The notes beneath the pieces were generated by a model. The model did not search any database. It had not been told where the DNA came from and saw nothing but the letters and a program-made list of their open reading frames with translations. This document shows positions 1-7,524 of a DNA stretch of 11,791 nucleotides, piece by piece; positions within the stretch are counted from its first letter, which is position 1, and each line of letters begins with the position of its first letter. This stretch comes from JAFNAG01 sp964353465 (lineage in GTDB: Bacteria; Acidobacteriota; UBA6911): contig CAYGWQ010000166.1 in assembly GCA_964353465.1 (NCBI GenBank), forward strand, positions 1-11,791. Reading direction: 5' to 3'. The position numbers were made by a program, and so were the translations under genes.

Positions 1-3
1 AAA

Positions 4-62
4 GCGTAAGAGCCCTGGAAGGGCGAAAGAAAGATGCTTCGCACAATGAGATGCGCATAAGG
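4..62 (+). repeat. Interspersed repeat module (GGGCGAAAG type), copy A
   Basis: This 59-nt stretch begins around TAAGAGCCCTGGA, contains GGGCGAAAG and ends at ATGCGCATAAGG. It matches the reverse complement of 10048-10106 at about 51 of 59 positions by my manual alignment. A shortened version lies at 10289-10326 on the plus strand. It is followed by the hairpin-rich segment at 74-256, in the same module order as the copy at 10289-10430. The copy starts at the window edge, so further modules probably lie to the left. No protein is supported here. The function is unknown; it looks like a non-coding interspersed repeat. Confidence 0.75.
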
Positions 63-114
63 TTCAGGCTCATGCGCCGCTTTCATTCGGCGCGCCGCGC
101 TATGGCACGGGGTC

Positions 115-135
115 AAAGCGGCGAAGGATCGCCGC
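115..135 (-). terminator. Possible weak hairpin terminator for the 258-1541 gene
   Basis: Read on the minus strand, the 7-bp GC-rich stem GCGGCGA/TCGCCGC with its 4-nt loop is followed by CTTT. The same hairpin-plus-TTT layout recurs in unit 2 (171-191). Both lie directly downstream of the propeller gene that stops at 258. The T-run is short, so an intrinsic terminator is only plausible. A role in mRNA 3'-end stability is an alternative. Confidence 0.35.
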
Positions 136-256
136 ACTCCAAGGCCTGCGGCGCTGTTGCGCCGGGGGATAAAGCGGCGATGGGTCGCTGCGCGCCAAGG
201 CCTGCGGCGCCGTTGCGCCGTGAGGCATAGCGGCGATGAATCGCTGCACTCCAAGG
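115..256. repeat. 56-bp tandem repeat, about 2.5 units, each with two short hairpins
   Basis: Units are 115-170, 171-226 and a partial 227-256. Units 1 and 2 differ at about 10 of 56 positions by eye. Each unit starts with AAAGCGGCGA or ATAGCGGCGA and carries a 7-bp stem with a 4-nt loop (118-124 with 129-135 in unit 1). Next come a linker ending CCAAGG and, in the two full units, a 6-bp stem CGGCGC/GCGCCG with a 4-nt loop (149-154 with 159-164; 205-210 with 215-220). Loop sequences vary while the stems are kept, including a G-T pair in units 2 and 3. A related hairpin plus linker occurs at 10381-10410. The third unit ends one base before the stop codon of the adjacent propeller gene (258-260). 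Confidence 0.85.
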
Positions 257-257
257 A

Positions 258-1541
258 TTACTTGGACGCGGGTGTGCGCTGGCCGATGCAGTAGAGATGG
301 CTTTGAGTGCGCATGAAAATCTGGCCGTCGGATATCGCAATTGAAGACAGCATGTACACCGGAAGCTCATTCTCGGCAGTTTCATTCTCCGCGAGCACTT
401 TGAATTCGGCGCCGGCCTCCAGCACGGTCGTCACGCCTTCTTCGCTGGTCACGTAGAGCTTGCCGTCGCCTATCACCGGAGAGGCGCTGTACGTGCCGGG
501 CCGGACTCTCTGGCTACCCCAGATTTCCGCGCCGGTCTTTGCGTCTCTGCACCACAGAATGCCCCGGTCGTTCAGAATGAAGATATACTTTCCGTCGGTA
601 GCGGGTGTCGGCACGTCCGGTCCCTGATCTGTCGACCATACCAGGTGCGATTTGGTGACATCCCCGCGCCCGCCAGCCTTGAACGCTAGCAGCGGCCGCA
701 CGCGCGAAGGCACGTAAATCATGCCGTCGGCGACCATCGGCGAAGCCACGATGCGATAGCTCCTGTCCTTGGCGGGATTGAGACCGCCGGCACGCCAGAG
801 TTCCGCTCCGGTCGCCGGATCGTGCCCCGTCACGTAGTCGCCGCCGCTGATAACGATTTCCTCCTTGTCGCCATAACGCAGCAGGGCCGGCGTCGTATAG
901 GCATCGGGAGACTCCGCTACGGCGTCTGTCGGCCGCTCGACGCGCCAGCGGGTTTTTCCGGTCAGCTTCTCAATAGCGAGCACATAGGATGGATCGTCTG
1001 TTTTCATCCCGTGGAGGACTTCGACGTAGAGGAGATCCTTGTGAAGCAGCGGCGAAGAGGCAAATCCCCAATTCAGGCCGAAATTGCCGTAATCCTTCTG
1101 AATGTCCCGCGCCCAGAGCTCTTTGCCGGCAAAGTCAAAAGCCTTGAACACCCCGGTTCCCGTCAGGACCCAGACGTTCTTGCCATCCGTCACGGGCGAA
1201 GGCGAGGACATGTTCTGCTTGCGCACTTTGGCGTTGCCGGTACCCAGGTGTTTCTTCCATATTTCTGTCCCCTTGCTGCGATCTACGCACCACAGGTACA
1301 GCTCGGTCCCATCCCCGATATTCAGGAAAATGCGATCGTTCCAGACAATGGGGGTTGAGCCCGAGAAGTCGGGCATGGCCAGCTTCCAAGTGATATTTTC
1401 AGTCGTGCTCCAACGCACGGGCAGATTTTTCTCATCCGCTTTCCCCGTCATGTTCGGGCCGCGCCAGTGAGGCCAGTTGCCGCCGAAACAAACCGCCTGC
1501 GCGAACAGCAGGGTGCACACAAACAGGAGTCGTCTACGCAT
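258..1541 (-). CDS. Exported PQQ-like beta-propeller repeat protein
   Basis: This 427-residue protein begins with a Sec-type signal peptide: an RRR n-region at residues 2-4 and a hydrophobic core at about 5-19. The mature part opens with the WPHWRGPN motif (residues 23-30) that commonly starts this family of secreted bacterial propellers. Repeats of about 40-60 residues follow, carrying blade signatures such as DGKNVWVL, LTGKTRW, ATGAELW, KTGAEIW and DGKLYVTS. The chain ends with a closing strand, HLYCIG. Family knowledge: such PQQ_2/BamB-like domains form seven- or eight-bladed propellers, often without bound PQQ. No cytochrome or dehydrogenase domain is seen. The start is supported by GGAGG 9 nt upstream. 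It lies 44 nt downstream of a second propeller gene and is probably co-transcribed with it. The substrate or partner is unknown. Confidence 0.9.
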   Translation of the reverse strand: MRRRLLFVCTLLFAQAVCFGGNWPHWRGPNMTGKADEKNLPVRWSTTENITWKLAMPDFSGSTPIVWNDRIFLNIGDGTELYLWCVDRSKGTEIWKKHLGTGNAKVRKQNMSSPSPVTDGKNVWVLTGTGVFKAFDFAGKELWARDIQKDYGNFGLNWGFASSPLLHKDLLYVEVLHGMKTDDPSYVLAIEKLTGKTRWRVERPTDAVAESPDAYTTPALLRYGDKEEIVISGGDYVTGHDPATGAELWRAGGLNPAKDRSYRIVASPMVADGMIYVPSRVRPLLAFKAGGRGDVTKSHLVWSTDQGPDVPTPATDGKYIFILNDRGILWCRDAKTGAEIWGSQRVRPGTYSASPVIGDGKLYVTSEEGVTTVLEAGAEFKVLAENETAENELPVYMLSSIAISDGQIFMRTQSHLYCIGQRTPASK

Positions 1542-1550
1542 AGGAACCCA

Positions 1551-1555
1551 CCTCC
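1551..1555 (-). promoter_or_regulatory. Ribosome binding site for the 258-1541 propeller gene
   Basis: GGAGG on the minus strand, 9 nt before the ATG at 1541, supports that start and the signal peptide it encodes. Confidence 0.75.
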
Positions 1556-1585
1556 GAGATTTCGATAATCATATACCGGAAGGGC

Positions 1586-3055
1586 TCATTTCCCGAAGCA
1601 ATACAGCATGTTCTGTGTCCGGATGTAGAGCTTGCTGTCGGCAATTGCGGGTGTGGCAAAGACCTCATCGCCGAGGGCATTCACGGCAAGTATTTCCCAT
1701 TCACCCTTAGCCGATACCACGGAAACGGTGCCATCCTGGCTGATCAGCCACACTTTGCCGTCGGCACCGACGGGCGATGCGAAGTATTTGTCGATCGCGC
1801 CTTTCAACCGTTCCTGCTTGAGGACGTTGCCCGTTGCCGGATCGAACGACGTCAGAATACCGCTGTCGTTCACCATAAAGAGCACACCCTGATACAGCAA
1901 GGTCGAGGGGACCTGGGGCACCGGCTTTTGATAGCGCCACCGGATGGCCGTGCCGGTCATATCGCCCTGGCCGTCGAGCTTGATCGAAAGCAGGCCGTTT
2001 TCCGATGCCATCATCATGCGAAAGACCTCCCACTCCTGCGCAGTCAGCTTGCCGTCGCGATTGAGGTCGAACGCATCGAACCCAAAACCCGGCGCCAGCA
2101 TCTTATCCATCGGGTCGCCGCCGGAGATTTCCTCCCTGGCAATAAAACCGTCTTCGTTCTTGTCGTAACGTTTCAGCCCTTCCTCGAAGGGCACGGTGGC
2201 TACCTGTCTGCCCGGCTGGTTCTGCGAGAAGCCCCAGCCGTTGATGTACAAATACTCGTTGTCATAGCTCGCCACAGACTTCATCTCGCACGGCAGGCCG
2301 CGTACCCACCAAAGGCGCTTGCCGTCCGCCGCCGAATAGGCTGAAAGCTGGAAGGACTCCGGAATCAGGATTTGCTTCGGCCCAATCTTCGGCTCGTATA
2401 CGGTCGGGGTTGAGTAACCCGAGATCACGCCGGGCCTGTCTACTTTCCACCGTACCTTCCCGGTGTTCTTGTCGACGGCAATCAGGTACGAATTCAGGTC
2501 CTGATCGACGGGCAGGATCAGGGCGCCGTCCACAAGGATCGGCGATGCGCCGAAGCCATAGAAAATATTGAACGGCCCCATCGGCAGCCGCCACAACTCC
2601 TTGCCGTCGGCATCGAAGGCTATCATCCCGAATTCCTGGAGGAACGCGTACACGTTCGTGCCGTCGGTAACCGGGCTGGGGGAAGCCGGGCCATTGACGT
2701 TTTGCAGGCGCCCCTTTTGTGTGCGCGGGACCTCGCGTTGCCAGAGCAGTTTGCCCGATTGACGGTCAAGGCCGAGGACGTACAGTCTGAAGGTTTCCTT
2801 TTCCTTGGTATGCGCCGTGAGGAAGATGCGCGTGGCGGTCAACACCGGGGATGAATGCCCGGGAGGCAGCGTAGTTTTCCAGACGACGCCCTTTTCGGGC
2901 CCGAACTCGACGGGCAGATTGGCAGCGCCCGATACGCCCGTGCCGTTTGGCCCACGGAAGCGCGTCCATTCCTGGGCGGCCGCCGAATGGCCCAAGCATA
3001 AGACGAACAAGACGGAGATTATCAGACATGGGCAAAGCCGGTTACTTCTTCTCAT
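1586..3055 (-). CDS. Exported PQQ-like beta-propeller protein with an EF-hand pair
   Basis: This 489-residue protein has a clear signal peptide: basic residues 2-6, a hydrophobic core at about 11-22, and a likely cleavage after the AAA at 25-27. The mature start has the family motif WTRFRGPNGTG (30-40). Propeller blades cover about 40-280, with signatures such as QSGKLLW, DADGKELW, NTGKVRW and ADGKRLWW. Two EF-hand calcium loops interrupt the repeats: DKNEDGFIAREE at 298-309 and DLNRDGKLTAQE at 330-341. Both have acidic or Asn residues at loop positions 1, 3 and 5, Gly at 6 and Glu at 12. Propeller repeats then resume (DPATGNVL, DGKVWLIS) and end in LYCFGK. The start has GGAGG 9 nt upstream. 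It is first in a two-gene unit with the following propeller gene. The likely location is periplasmic or extracellular; calcium binding is inferred from the motif and the partner is unknown. Confidence 0.9.
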   Translation of the reverse strand: MRRSNRLCPCLIISVLFVLCLGHSAAAQEWTRFRGPNGTGVSGAANLPVEFGPEKGVVWKTTLPPGHSSPVLTATRIFLTAHTKEKETFRLYVLGLDRQSGKLLWQREVPRTQKGRLQNVNGPASPSPVTDGTNVYAFLQEFGMIAFDADGKELWRLPMGPFNIFYGFGASPILVDGALILPVDQDLNSYLIAVDKNTGKVRWKVDRPGVISGYSTPTVYEPKIGPKQILIPESFQLSAYSAADGKRLWWVRGLPCEMKSVASYDNEYLYINGWGFSQNQPGRQVATVPFEEGLKRYDKNEDGFIAREEISGGDPMDKMLAPGFGFDAFDLNRDGKLTAQEWEVFRMMMASENGLLSIKLDGQGDMTGTAIRWRYQKPVPQVPSTLLYQGVLFMVNDSGILTSFDPATGNVLKQERLKGAIDKYFASPVGADGKVWLISQDGTVSVVSAKGEWEILAVNALGDEVFATPAIADSKLYIRTQNMLYCFGK

Positions 3056-3064
3056 GAGCGGATT

Positions 3065-3069
3065 CCTCC
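3065..3069 (-). promoter_or_regulatory. Ribosome binding site for the EF-hand propeller gene
   Basis: GGAGG (within GGAGGAA) on the minus strand, 9 nt before the ATG at 3055, supports the chosen start. Confidence 0.75.
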
Positions 3070-3192
3070 GGGAGCATTACATCACGCATTCAGGAAATTG
3101 ACACGTTCAAAAAAACGAACCGCAAAGCCCTCATAGTACTTACTAAAATGTAACTGATTAGCCCTATGGCATAGACATGTCCATCAAAAGCA
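3070..3192 (-). promoter_or_regulatory. Probable promoter zone of the two-propeller unit
   Basis: This is the most AT-rich part of the window, directly upstream of the EF-hand propeller gene and separated from the permease operon by the inverted repeat at 3193-3327. A -10-like TACTAT can be read on the minus strand at 3133-3138, but no convincing -35 element sits at the usual distance. A promoter is expected here because the gene upstream ends 334 nt away behind a strong inverted repeat. The exact site is not determined. Confidence 0.3.
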
Positions 3193-3327
3193 AAAAGCAG
3201 CCACGGATTTCACGGATTTCACGGAAAATCCGCACAGAAACACATGAAGCTGTCCCATGGATCCCACATACACCAAGAGCGTCATCATGCCAAATCCGTG
3301 TAATTCGTGGAATCCGTGGCTGCTTTT
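3193..3327. repeat. Long inverted repeat with 32-bp arms (CCACGGATT type)
   Basis: The arms are 3193-3224 and 3296-3327, separated by about 71 nt. The outer 17 bp (AAAAGCAGCCACGGATT and its complement) pair perfectly, and the inner 15 bp match at about 12 positions. The left arm also contains direct copies of TTTCACGGA with a 9-nt period. This resembles the CCACGGATTTCACGGATT intergenic repeats I recall from diverse bacteria. It lies downstream of the permease stop (3390), so its transcript could fold into a long hairpin that ends or stabilises the operon mRNA. There is no evidence of a transposase or terminal target duplication. Confidence 0.85.
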
Positions 3328-3349
3328 GGAGGTGCCTAAACAGTTACCG

Positions 3350-3379
3350 TTCTTTGAGGTCTTCGAGGTCTTTGTGGTT
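3350..3379. repeat. Short degenerate direct repeat (TTTGAGGTC / TTCGAGGTC / TTTGTGGTT)
   Basis: Three 9-nt words, starting at about 3352, 3362 and 3371, follow one another in this AT-richer stretch just past the permease stop codon. On the minus strand they read as AACCACAAAGACCTCGAAG and similar, a low-complexity type common in intergenic regions. Nothing coding is supported between 3328 and 3389. Confidence 0.5.
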
Positions 3380-3389
3380 ATTTAGAACA

Positions 3390-6300
3390 TTACTCGGAGC
3401 GGAGGGCGGCGAGCAGCGGCGAACGAAATGCCGCGATGACGGCGAGCAATGAAGATGCCAATCCTACGATCAACACGGCGCTCAGGACCAGGCTTACCAT
3501 GGCAAAGGGGAAAGGCACGCCCCGCGCGCGGACAGCAGGCATGATGGCGATCAGCGCGCAGGCTGCGCCGCAGGCCAGGCCGGAAACCATCAGCGCCAGG
3601 TTCTCCGCCACAATGATCACCGACAGGATGCGCCTCCGATAGCCCACGGCGCGCAGGAGGGCCAACTCCTGCCGCCTTTCGAGTACGTTACGGAGGAGGA
3701 CGGTTGCCAGGCCGATGGTCCCCAATACCAGGCCCAGTGCTCCCAATCCCTGGAAAGTGGAAAGGTACGTGTTTTCCACCTGATGGTACGCAGCCAGCCG
3801 CTCCGGGGTGGATGCTACTTCAAAACCCCAATCCGCCAGGCGCTCCATCAACAGATGAGCGAGGGAGGGCGCTCCGGCGGGGGGAACATCCAGAAGGAAA
3901 AAGCGGTAGCCTTCCCTGCCCGGAAAGGCGCGCAGAAAATTCGCTTCGGAGATCACCAACTCTCCCTGCAGCACGCTGTCGCGCAGGGCCGCAACCAGGC
4001 GCAGTCGAACCGGCGCGCCGTCGTCTCCCCGCACTGTAAGCTCCTGCCCGACCGCAAGGTGCAGGATGTACTGAATCGTGTTCGCATCGCCGATGGCGGG
4101 GACGACCTTGTCCGGAAGCTCCGCCTCGAGAAGGAGCCACGGATTCCGCTTTTCTTCCAGAGTAGCAGGCAGCGATTTCTGGAATGAGAAGCGCGCGCTC
4201 GCCAGAAACGAACGCGGGGCGCCCAGGATCCTCGGTTCTTGAGGGGCATAGAGATTCAGGCAGCTGGCATCATCGCCAGGGCGTTCGCGAAAAGGCACAA
4301 ATGCCACCTGCGCAAGTTCCGGGACCTCCGAGGCTGGAATCCCCAGGGCCTCCCGTCCCGCGGCACTGTCGGGATCGTAGACAATCGGGAGTGCGGAAGT
4401 CGCAAGCAGAGCATATCCGCCGGTGCCGGATTCAGGATCCAGCGAGACATCGTGCGGGTCCTTGCGGAAGGCCTCCACAGAAACGATGATGAAGGTGGCG
4501 GAGGCGATCAAGGCGATGCACAGCAGGCTGCGTCCCGGCCGGTGCGTGGCATTCCTGGCTCCGAGCCTCAGGAAAGCCGGCCAGCCATGCCCGGAAATAG
4601 GGCTGGGATGTTGGCGACGCAGGGAGAGGGCCGTTACGCTCAGGAGGGAAACCAGCAGCAGAAAGCCCGCAACGAAGAATCCCGCCACATCCGGGATCCA
4701 TCCGGATGCCGAGGCGAGAAGCATGATCACGGCGGCGAGAAACGCGGCGGGCGCGACCATTCTCAGGGTGCGGGCGCGCCGGCTGCGGACTGCGCTCGAC
4801 TCGAGGACTCCCGCCAGCAGAGCGCGCGGCGAATTGCGGCGCAGATCGCGAAGCGTCCACGCGATGATTCCAAGAGCAGCCAGAACTCCGGCGACTGCTC
4901 CTAAACTCAGAAGCTCCCAGGAAACGTGCAGGTACAGGCGGCTCATGCCCACGGCGCCTACCCACCAGGTGCGCAGGCCGAAGACCAGCAGGCCGCCGTA
5001 GCCGACGGCGCCGGCCAGGCCGAGAAGGCTTCCGCCCACCGACAGAACCGCGCCTTCCAGCAGGAAGATGCGCAGAAGAGTGTTCATCGGAAAGCCCAGC
5101 GCTTTGAGGGTCCCGATTTCCCGCACGCGCTGCTCGATGCCCAACCTGAAAAACAAGGCTGCGAGAAGAATCGCCGCCGCAATCAGAAAGAAGCTGAAAT
5201 ATAGGAAATACTCGCCGAAGTCAGTGGATCCCTGCGATGCATCCAGCCCGCGCTGCTTCACGGCAGTTACGGCAAAACCGGCCATCTCCGGATCAAGACG
5301 GTTGCGAAGACTTGCCGCCAAGCTCTCCTGGGCAGATTCCGGATCCGCCCCCTCCGGCAGCGCAATGCGTACGGCGGAAAGCTTTCCGAAACGGCTTTGC
5401 CAGAGCTCTTGTCCCCTGGCGAGCGTGACAAAGGCCTTGGGCGTGGCCCGAAATCGGCTCCAGTAGTCCTCGTCAACGGGGCGAATGCGGCGGAGATCCA
5501 GAGGAAACGGAGGATCCCACGCGCGGATGTTCCTGGCCTCGGTGATGCCGGGGAAATCGGGCGCCAAAGCAGTGTCGACATCCCCGCTCATGGCAACAAT
5601 GCCCGCCAGGCGGAAGCGGGTTGTTTGCGTCACCAGACCGCCATCATCCTGCCAGAGGTAATAGTCTACCTCCACGGTTTCGCCGGATGAGACTCCGAGG
5701 TTGCGCCCGGCCCACTCGTTGAGCCAGATAGACTCCATCGCATCGGCAGGTTCGGGCTGCAGGGGTAAGCCGTCCACCCCGCGGATAGAGCGCATCGCTC
5801 CCCGGCCAAGGTCTGCAGCGGTAATGACGGAGTAAGGTATTTCGCGCCCGCCGGCGCGAAGGGAATTCGCCAGGTAGGTGAAAACACCGGATGCCTGCAG
5901 GCCGGCATCGGCAGCCGCTCCCAACGCAGCCCGCGCTATCTCCTCATCGAGCAGGATACGGGCGCTCTCGATGGAGACTCCAGTCTTCGACGGCAGAGGC
6001 CGCAACCTTATGCCAACATCCTGGAGAGTGAATTTCTCCTTGAGCAGATTGCGGATCTTCTGAAGATTCCCTCCCCGCGATCCGGAGGCAAGAAGCATGG
6101 CATTGGCACGCCCGGGCTGAGCCAGGTCCTGTTGCAGACGCTGCAGGGGAACGAACATGGAAAACATGTTCCCCTGGCTGGGCCGGAGCGCAAACTCGCC
6201 CAATTTTTCCGCGGGCAGAATCTCGCCGCAGACCAGGCGCACGGTCCGGCCGACATTTTCGCGCCGCCCGTAGAGCGACTCTCGCGGAATGCCCTGCTGC

Positions 6301-6776
6301 GTTTCAACGCGCAGCAGCAGTCCATCGCCGGTCCGGATCCCAAGGTGCTTTGCCAGAGTGGATCCGATCGCCGCAGCGCGCCCTTCCGGGGCTTTTTGGC
6401 CTTCGGCACCATGAAATTTCCAGAACCGGTCGTCAATGCCGTACACATTGATGTTATGTGCCCGCCTGCCGGTTTCCTCATGGACCAGCACCCCCTGAAG
6501 GTAAACAATCGGGCAGCTTCCCCCGGAATCCTTTCCTGCAGCGGATGAAGTGATGGCGGCTGCGAGGTCGGCGCGGAAGAACCGGTCGGCAGAAATCACA
6601 TACTCCGTAGATCCCAGCCTTTGGAAGAGGAGGTCGCGCAAGCTCTCCCGAACGGACTGCCCCACCAGCAAGGCGCCTGACAGAACGGCGACTGCCGTTG
6701 CCACACCGGCAACGACTGCGAGGTTTGTGCGCCGGTAGTGCAGCAGGTTGCGGAGCAGCAGCCTGTTCAGCCTCAT
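3390..6776 (-). CDS. Large two-lobed FtsX/MacB-type ABC transporter permease
   Basis: The permease subunit is 1128 residues from the preferred start. It has an N-terminal membrane helix (about 19-42) and a first large extracytoplasmic domain (about 43-515). A three-helix FtsX block (about 520-640) follows, with cytoplasmic REIGTLKALGF near 553. Next come two extra helices (about 670-716) and another single helix (about 748-768). A second extracytoplasmic domain (about 770-1005) precedes a final three-helix block (about 1009-1118) with QELALLRAVGY. This ten-helix, duplicated layout resembles YbbP and a fused LolC/LolE-like pair more than four-helix MacB. Family knowledge: such permeases act as mechanotransmission machines on lipoproteins, toxins or envelope substrates rather than as classical channels. 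The start at 6776 is chosen because GGAGGAG lies just upstream. In-frame ATG 6788 and TTG 6827 have no comparable site. The preceding gene encodes its ATPase. The substrate is unknown. Confidence 0.88.
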   Translation of the reverse strand: MRLNRLLLRNLLHYRRTNLAVVAGVATAVAVLSGALLVGQSVRESLRDLLFQRLGSTEYVISADRFFRADLAAAITSSAAGKDSGGSCPIVYLQGVLVHEETGRRAHNINVYGIDDRFWKFHGAEGQKAPEGRAAAIGSTLAKHLGIRTGDGLLLRVETQQGIPRESLYGRRENVGRTVRLVCGEILPAEKLGEFALRPSQGNMFSMFVPLQRLQQDLAQPGRANAMLLASGSRGGNLQKIRNLLKEKFTLQDVGIRLRPLPSKTGVSIESARILLDEEIARAALGAAADAGLQASGVFTYLANSLRAGGREIPYSVITAADLGRGAMRSIRGVDGLPLQPEPADAMESIWLNEWAGRNLGVSSGETVEVDYYLWQDDGGLVTQTTRFRLAGIVAMSGDVDTALAPDFPGITEARNIRAWDPPFPLDLRRIRPVDEDYWSRFRATPKAFVTLARGQELWQSRFGKLSAVRIALPEGADPESAQESLAASLRNRLDPEMAGFAVTAVKQRGLDASQGSTDFGEYFLYFSFFLIAAAILLAALFFRLGIEQRVREIGTLKALGFPMNTLLRIFLLEGAVLSVGGSLLGLAGAVGYGGLLVFGLRTWWVGAVGMSRLYLHVSWELLSLGAVAGVLAALGIIAWTLRDLRRNSPRALLAGVLESSAVRSRRARTLRMVAPAAFLAAVIMLLASASGWIPDVAGFFVAGFLLLVSLLSVTALSLRRQHPSPISGHGWPAFLRLGARNATHRPGRSLLCIALIASATFIIVSVEAFRKDPHDVSLDPESGTGGYALLATSALPIVYDPDSAAGREALGIPASEVPELAQVAFVPFRERPGDDASCLNLYAPQEPRILGAPRSFLASARFSFQKSLPATLEEKRNPWLLLEAELPDKVVPAIGDANTIQYILHLAVGQELTVRGDDGAPVRLRLVAALRDSVLQGELVISEANFLRAFPGREGYRFFLLDVPPAGAPSLAHLLMERLADWGFEVASTPERLAAYHQVENTYLSTFQGLGALGLVLGTIGLATVLLRNVLERRQELALLRAVGYRRRILSVIIVAENLALMVSGLACGAACALIAIMPAVRARGVPFPFAMVSLVLSAVLIVGLASSLLAVIAAFRSPLLAALRSE

Positions 6777-6779
6777 CCT

Positions 6780-6786
6780 CTCCTCC
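6780..6786 (-). promoter_or_regulatory. Ribosome binding site that decides the permease start
   Basis: GGAGGAG on the minus strand, with GGAGG 5 nt before the ATG at 6776. It overlaps the upstream in-frame ATG at 6788, which itself has no Shine-Dalgarno sequence. This favours translation from 6776, giving an N-terminus of MRLNRLLLRN. Confidence 0.7.
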
Positions 6787-6850
6787 ATGACGAATTTAAT
6801 GCGTGTTCCAGGCCGGTTCTTCCCCAACTCGGCCGATCACGCAAACATCT

Positions 6851-7519
6851 TTATACCGGGCACAGGTGTGCACCGCTGAGCCGGTATTTCTGAGCGAGCC
6901 TCTGCGCCAGATCCAGATTGTGCGTGACCACGATCAGAATGGTCTGTTGCTTCCTGTGCAGTTCCAGCAGCAGTGCCGCCACTGCTTCCGTGGACTCTTG
7001 ATCGAGGTTGCCTGTCGGTTCGTCACACAGGACGAGTTGCGGGCGCCGCACCAGGGCCCGCGCCAGGGCGACGCGCTGTTTCTCGCCGCCGGAAAGCTCA
7101 TGAGGACGGTGATGAATCCTGGGTCCGAGGCCGACCTGATCCAACAGATCCAGGGCCCGGTGCTGCAATGGGGCATCCGCATCGCGGGCAACCAGAGTCG
7201 GGATGAGGACGTTTTCCAGCACGGTGCACTGGGGCAACAGGTGGTGGTCCTGGAACACAAAGCCGACCTGTTCGTTGCGAAATAGGGCGAGATTCTTCTC
7301 ATCCAACTCGAATGGATTCCGGCCGTTCAAAAGGACCGCCCCCGAGGTCGGGGGTTCGAGCGCGCCCAGTATGTAAAGGAGAGTGCTCTTGCCGCTGCCC
7401 GAGGGGCCCACGATGGAGACGGCGTCTCCCGTGTTCAAAGAGAGATTGATATCCGCCAGCACACGGAGCGGTCCGGTGGGCGTCGGGTATTCTTTTGAGA
7501 GGTTGCGAATTTCAAGCAC
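6851..7519 (-). CDS. LolD/MacB-type ABC transporter ATP-binding protein
   Basis: This 222-residue ATPase matches the usual LolD/YbbA length and shows every ABC motif. Walker A GPSGSGKST is at 38-46, the Q-loop Gln at 90, signature LSGGEKQR at 142-149, Walker B LVLCDE at 162-167 with catalytic Glu167, a D-loop at NLD 171-173, and the switch His200. The stretch QDHHLLPQCTVLENV after the Q-loop resembles LolD. It would power the permease encoded immediately downstream, 74 nt away. Translation starts at GTG (7517-7519), with GGAG 9 nt upstream inside the end of the glycosyltransferase gene. Only 5 nt separate the two genes, so coupling is likely. Whether it is a true lipoprotein exporter ATPase or belongs to the YbbA group cannot be settled here. 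Confidence 0.93.
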   Translation of the reverse strand: MLEIRNLSKEYPTPTGPLRVLADINLSLNTGDAVSIVGPSGSGKSTLLYILGALEPPTSGAVLLNGRNPFELDEKNLALFRNEQVGFVFQDHHLLPQCTVLENVLIPTLVARDADAPLQHRALDLLDQVGLGPRIHHRPHELSGGEKQRVALARALVRRPQLVLCDEPTGNLDQESTEAVAALLLELHRKQQTILIVVTHNLDLAQRLAQKYRLSGAHLCPV

Positions 7520-7524
7520 CGTGG

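Noticed and set aside
115..256. Possible CRISPR array in the left-end repeats
   Set aside because: The 56-bp units are contiguous with no unique spacers, and there are only about 2.5 of them. No cas genes are nearby.
113..385. 90-codon minus-strand reading frame overlapping the end of the left-most propeller gene
   Set aside because: It translates the 56-bp tandem repeat and then an alternative frame of the propeller gene. It has no ribosome binding site or recognisable domain.
3193..3327. Insertion sequence or MITE with target-site duplication
   Set aside because: No transposase is present and I could not identify matching direct repeats flanking the arms, so only an inverted repeat is reported.
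3177..3452. 91-codon plus-strand reading frame across the inverted repeat
   Set aside because: Its Arg/Ile/Ser-rich repeats come directly from the CCACGGATT repeat DNA, and it runs into the permease gene on the opposite strand.
4239..5001. Overlapping 192- and 221-codon plus-strand frames inside the permease gene
   Set aside because: Arg/Ala-rich low-complexity translations, antisense to a permease region with clear membrane helices.
6777..6827. Longer permease form starting at TTG 6827 or ATG 6788
   Set aside because: Neither start has a Shine-Dalgarno sequence, whereas ATG 6776 has GGAGG 5 nt upstream and begins a typical FtsX N-terminus.
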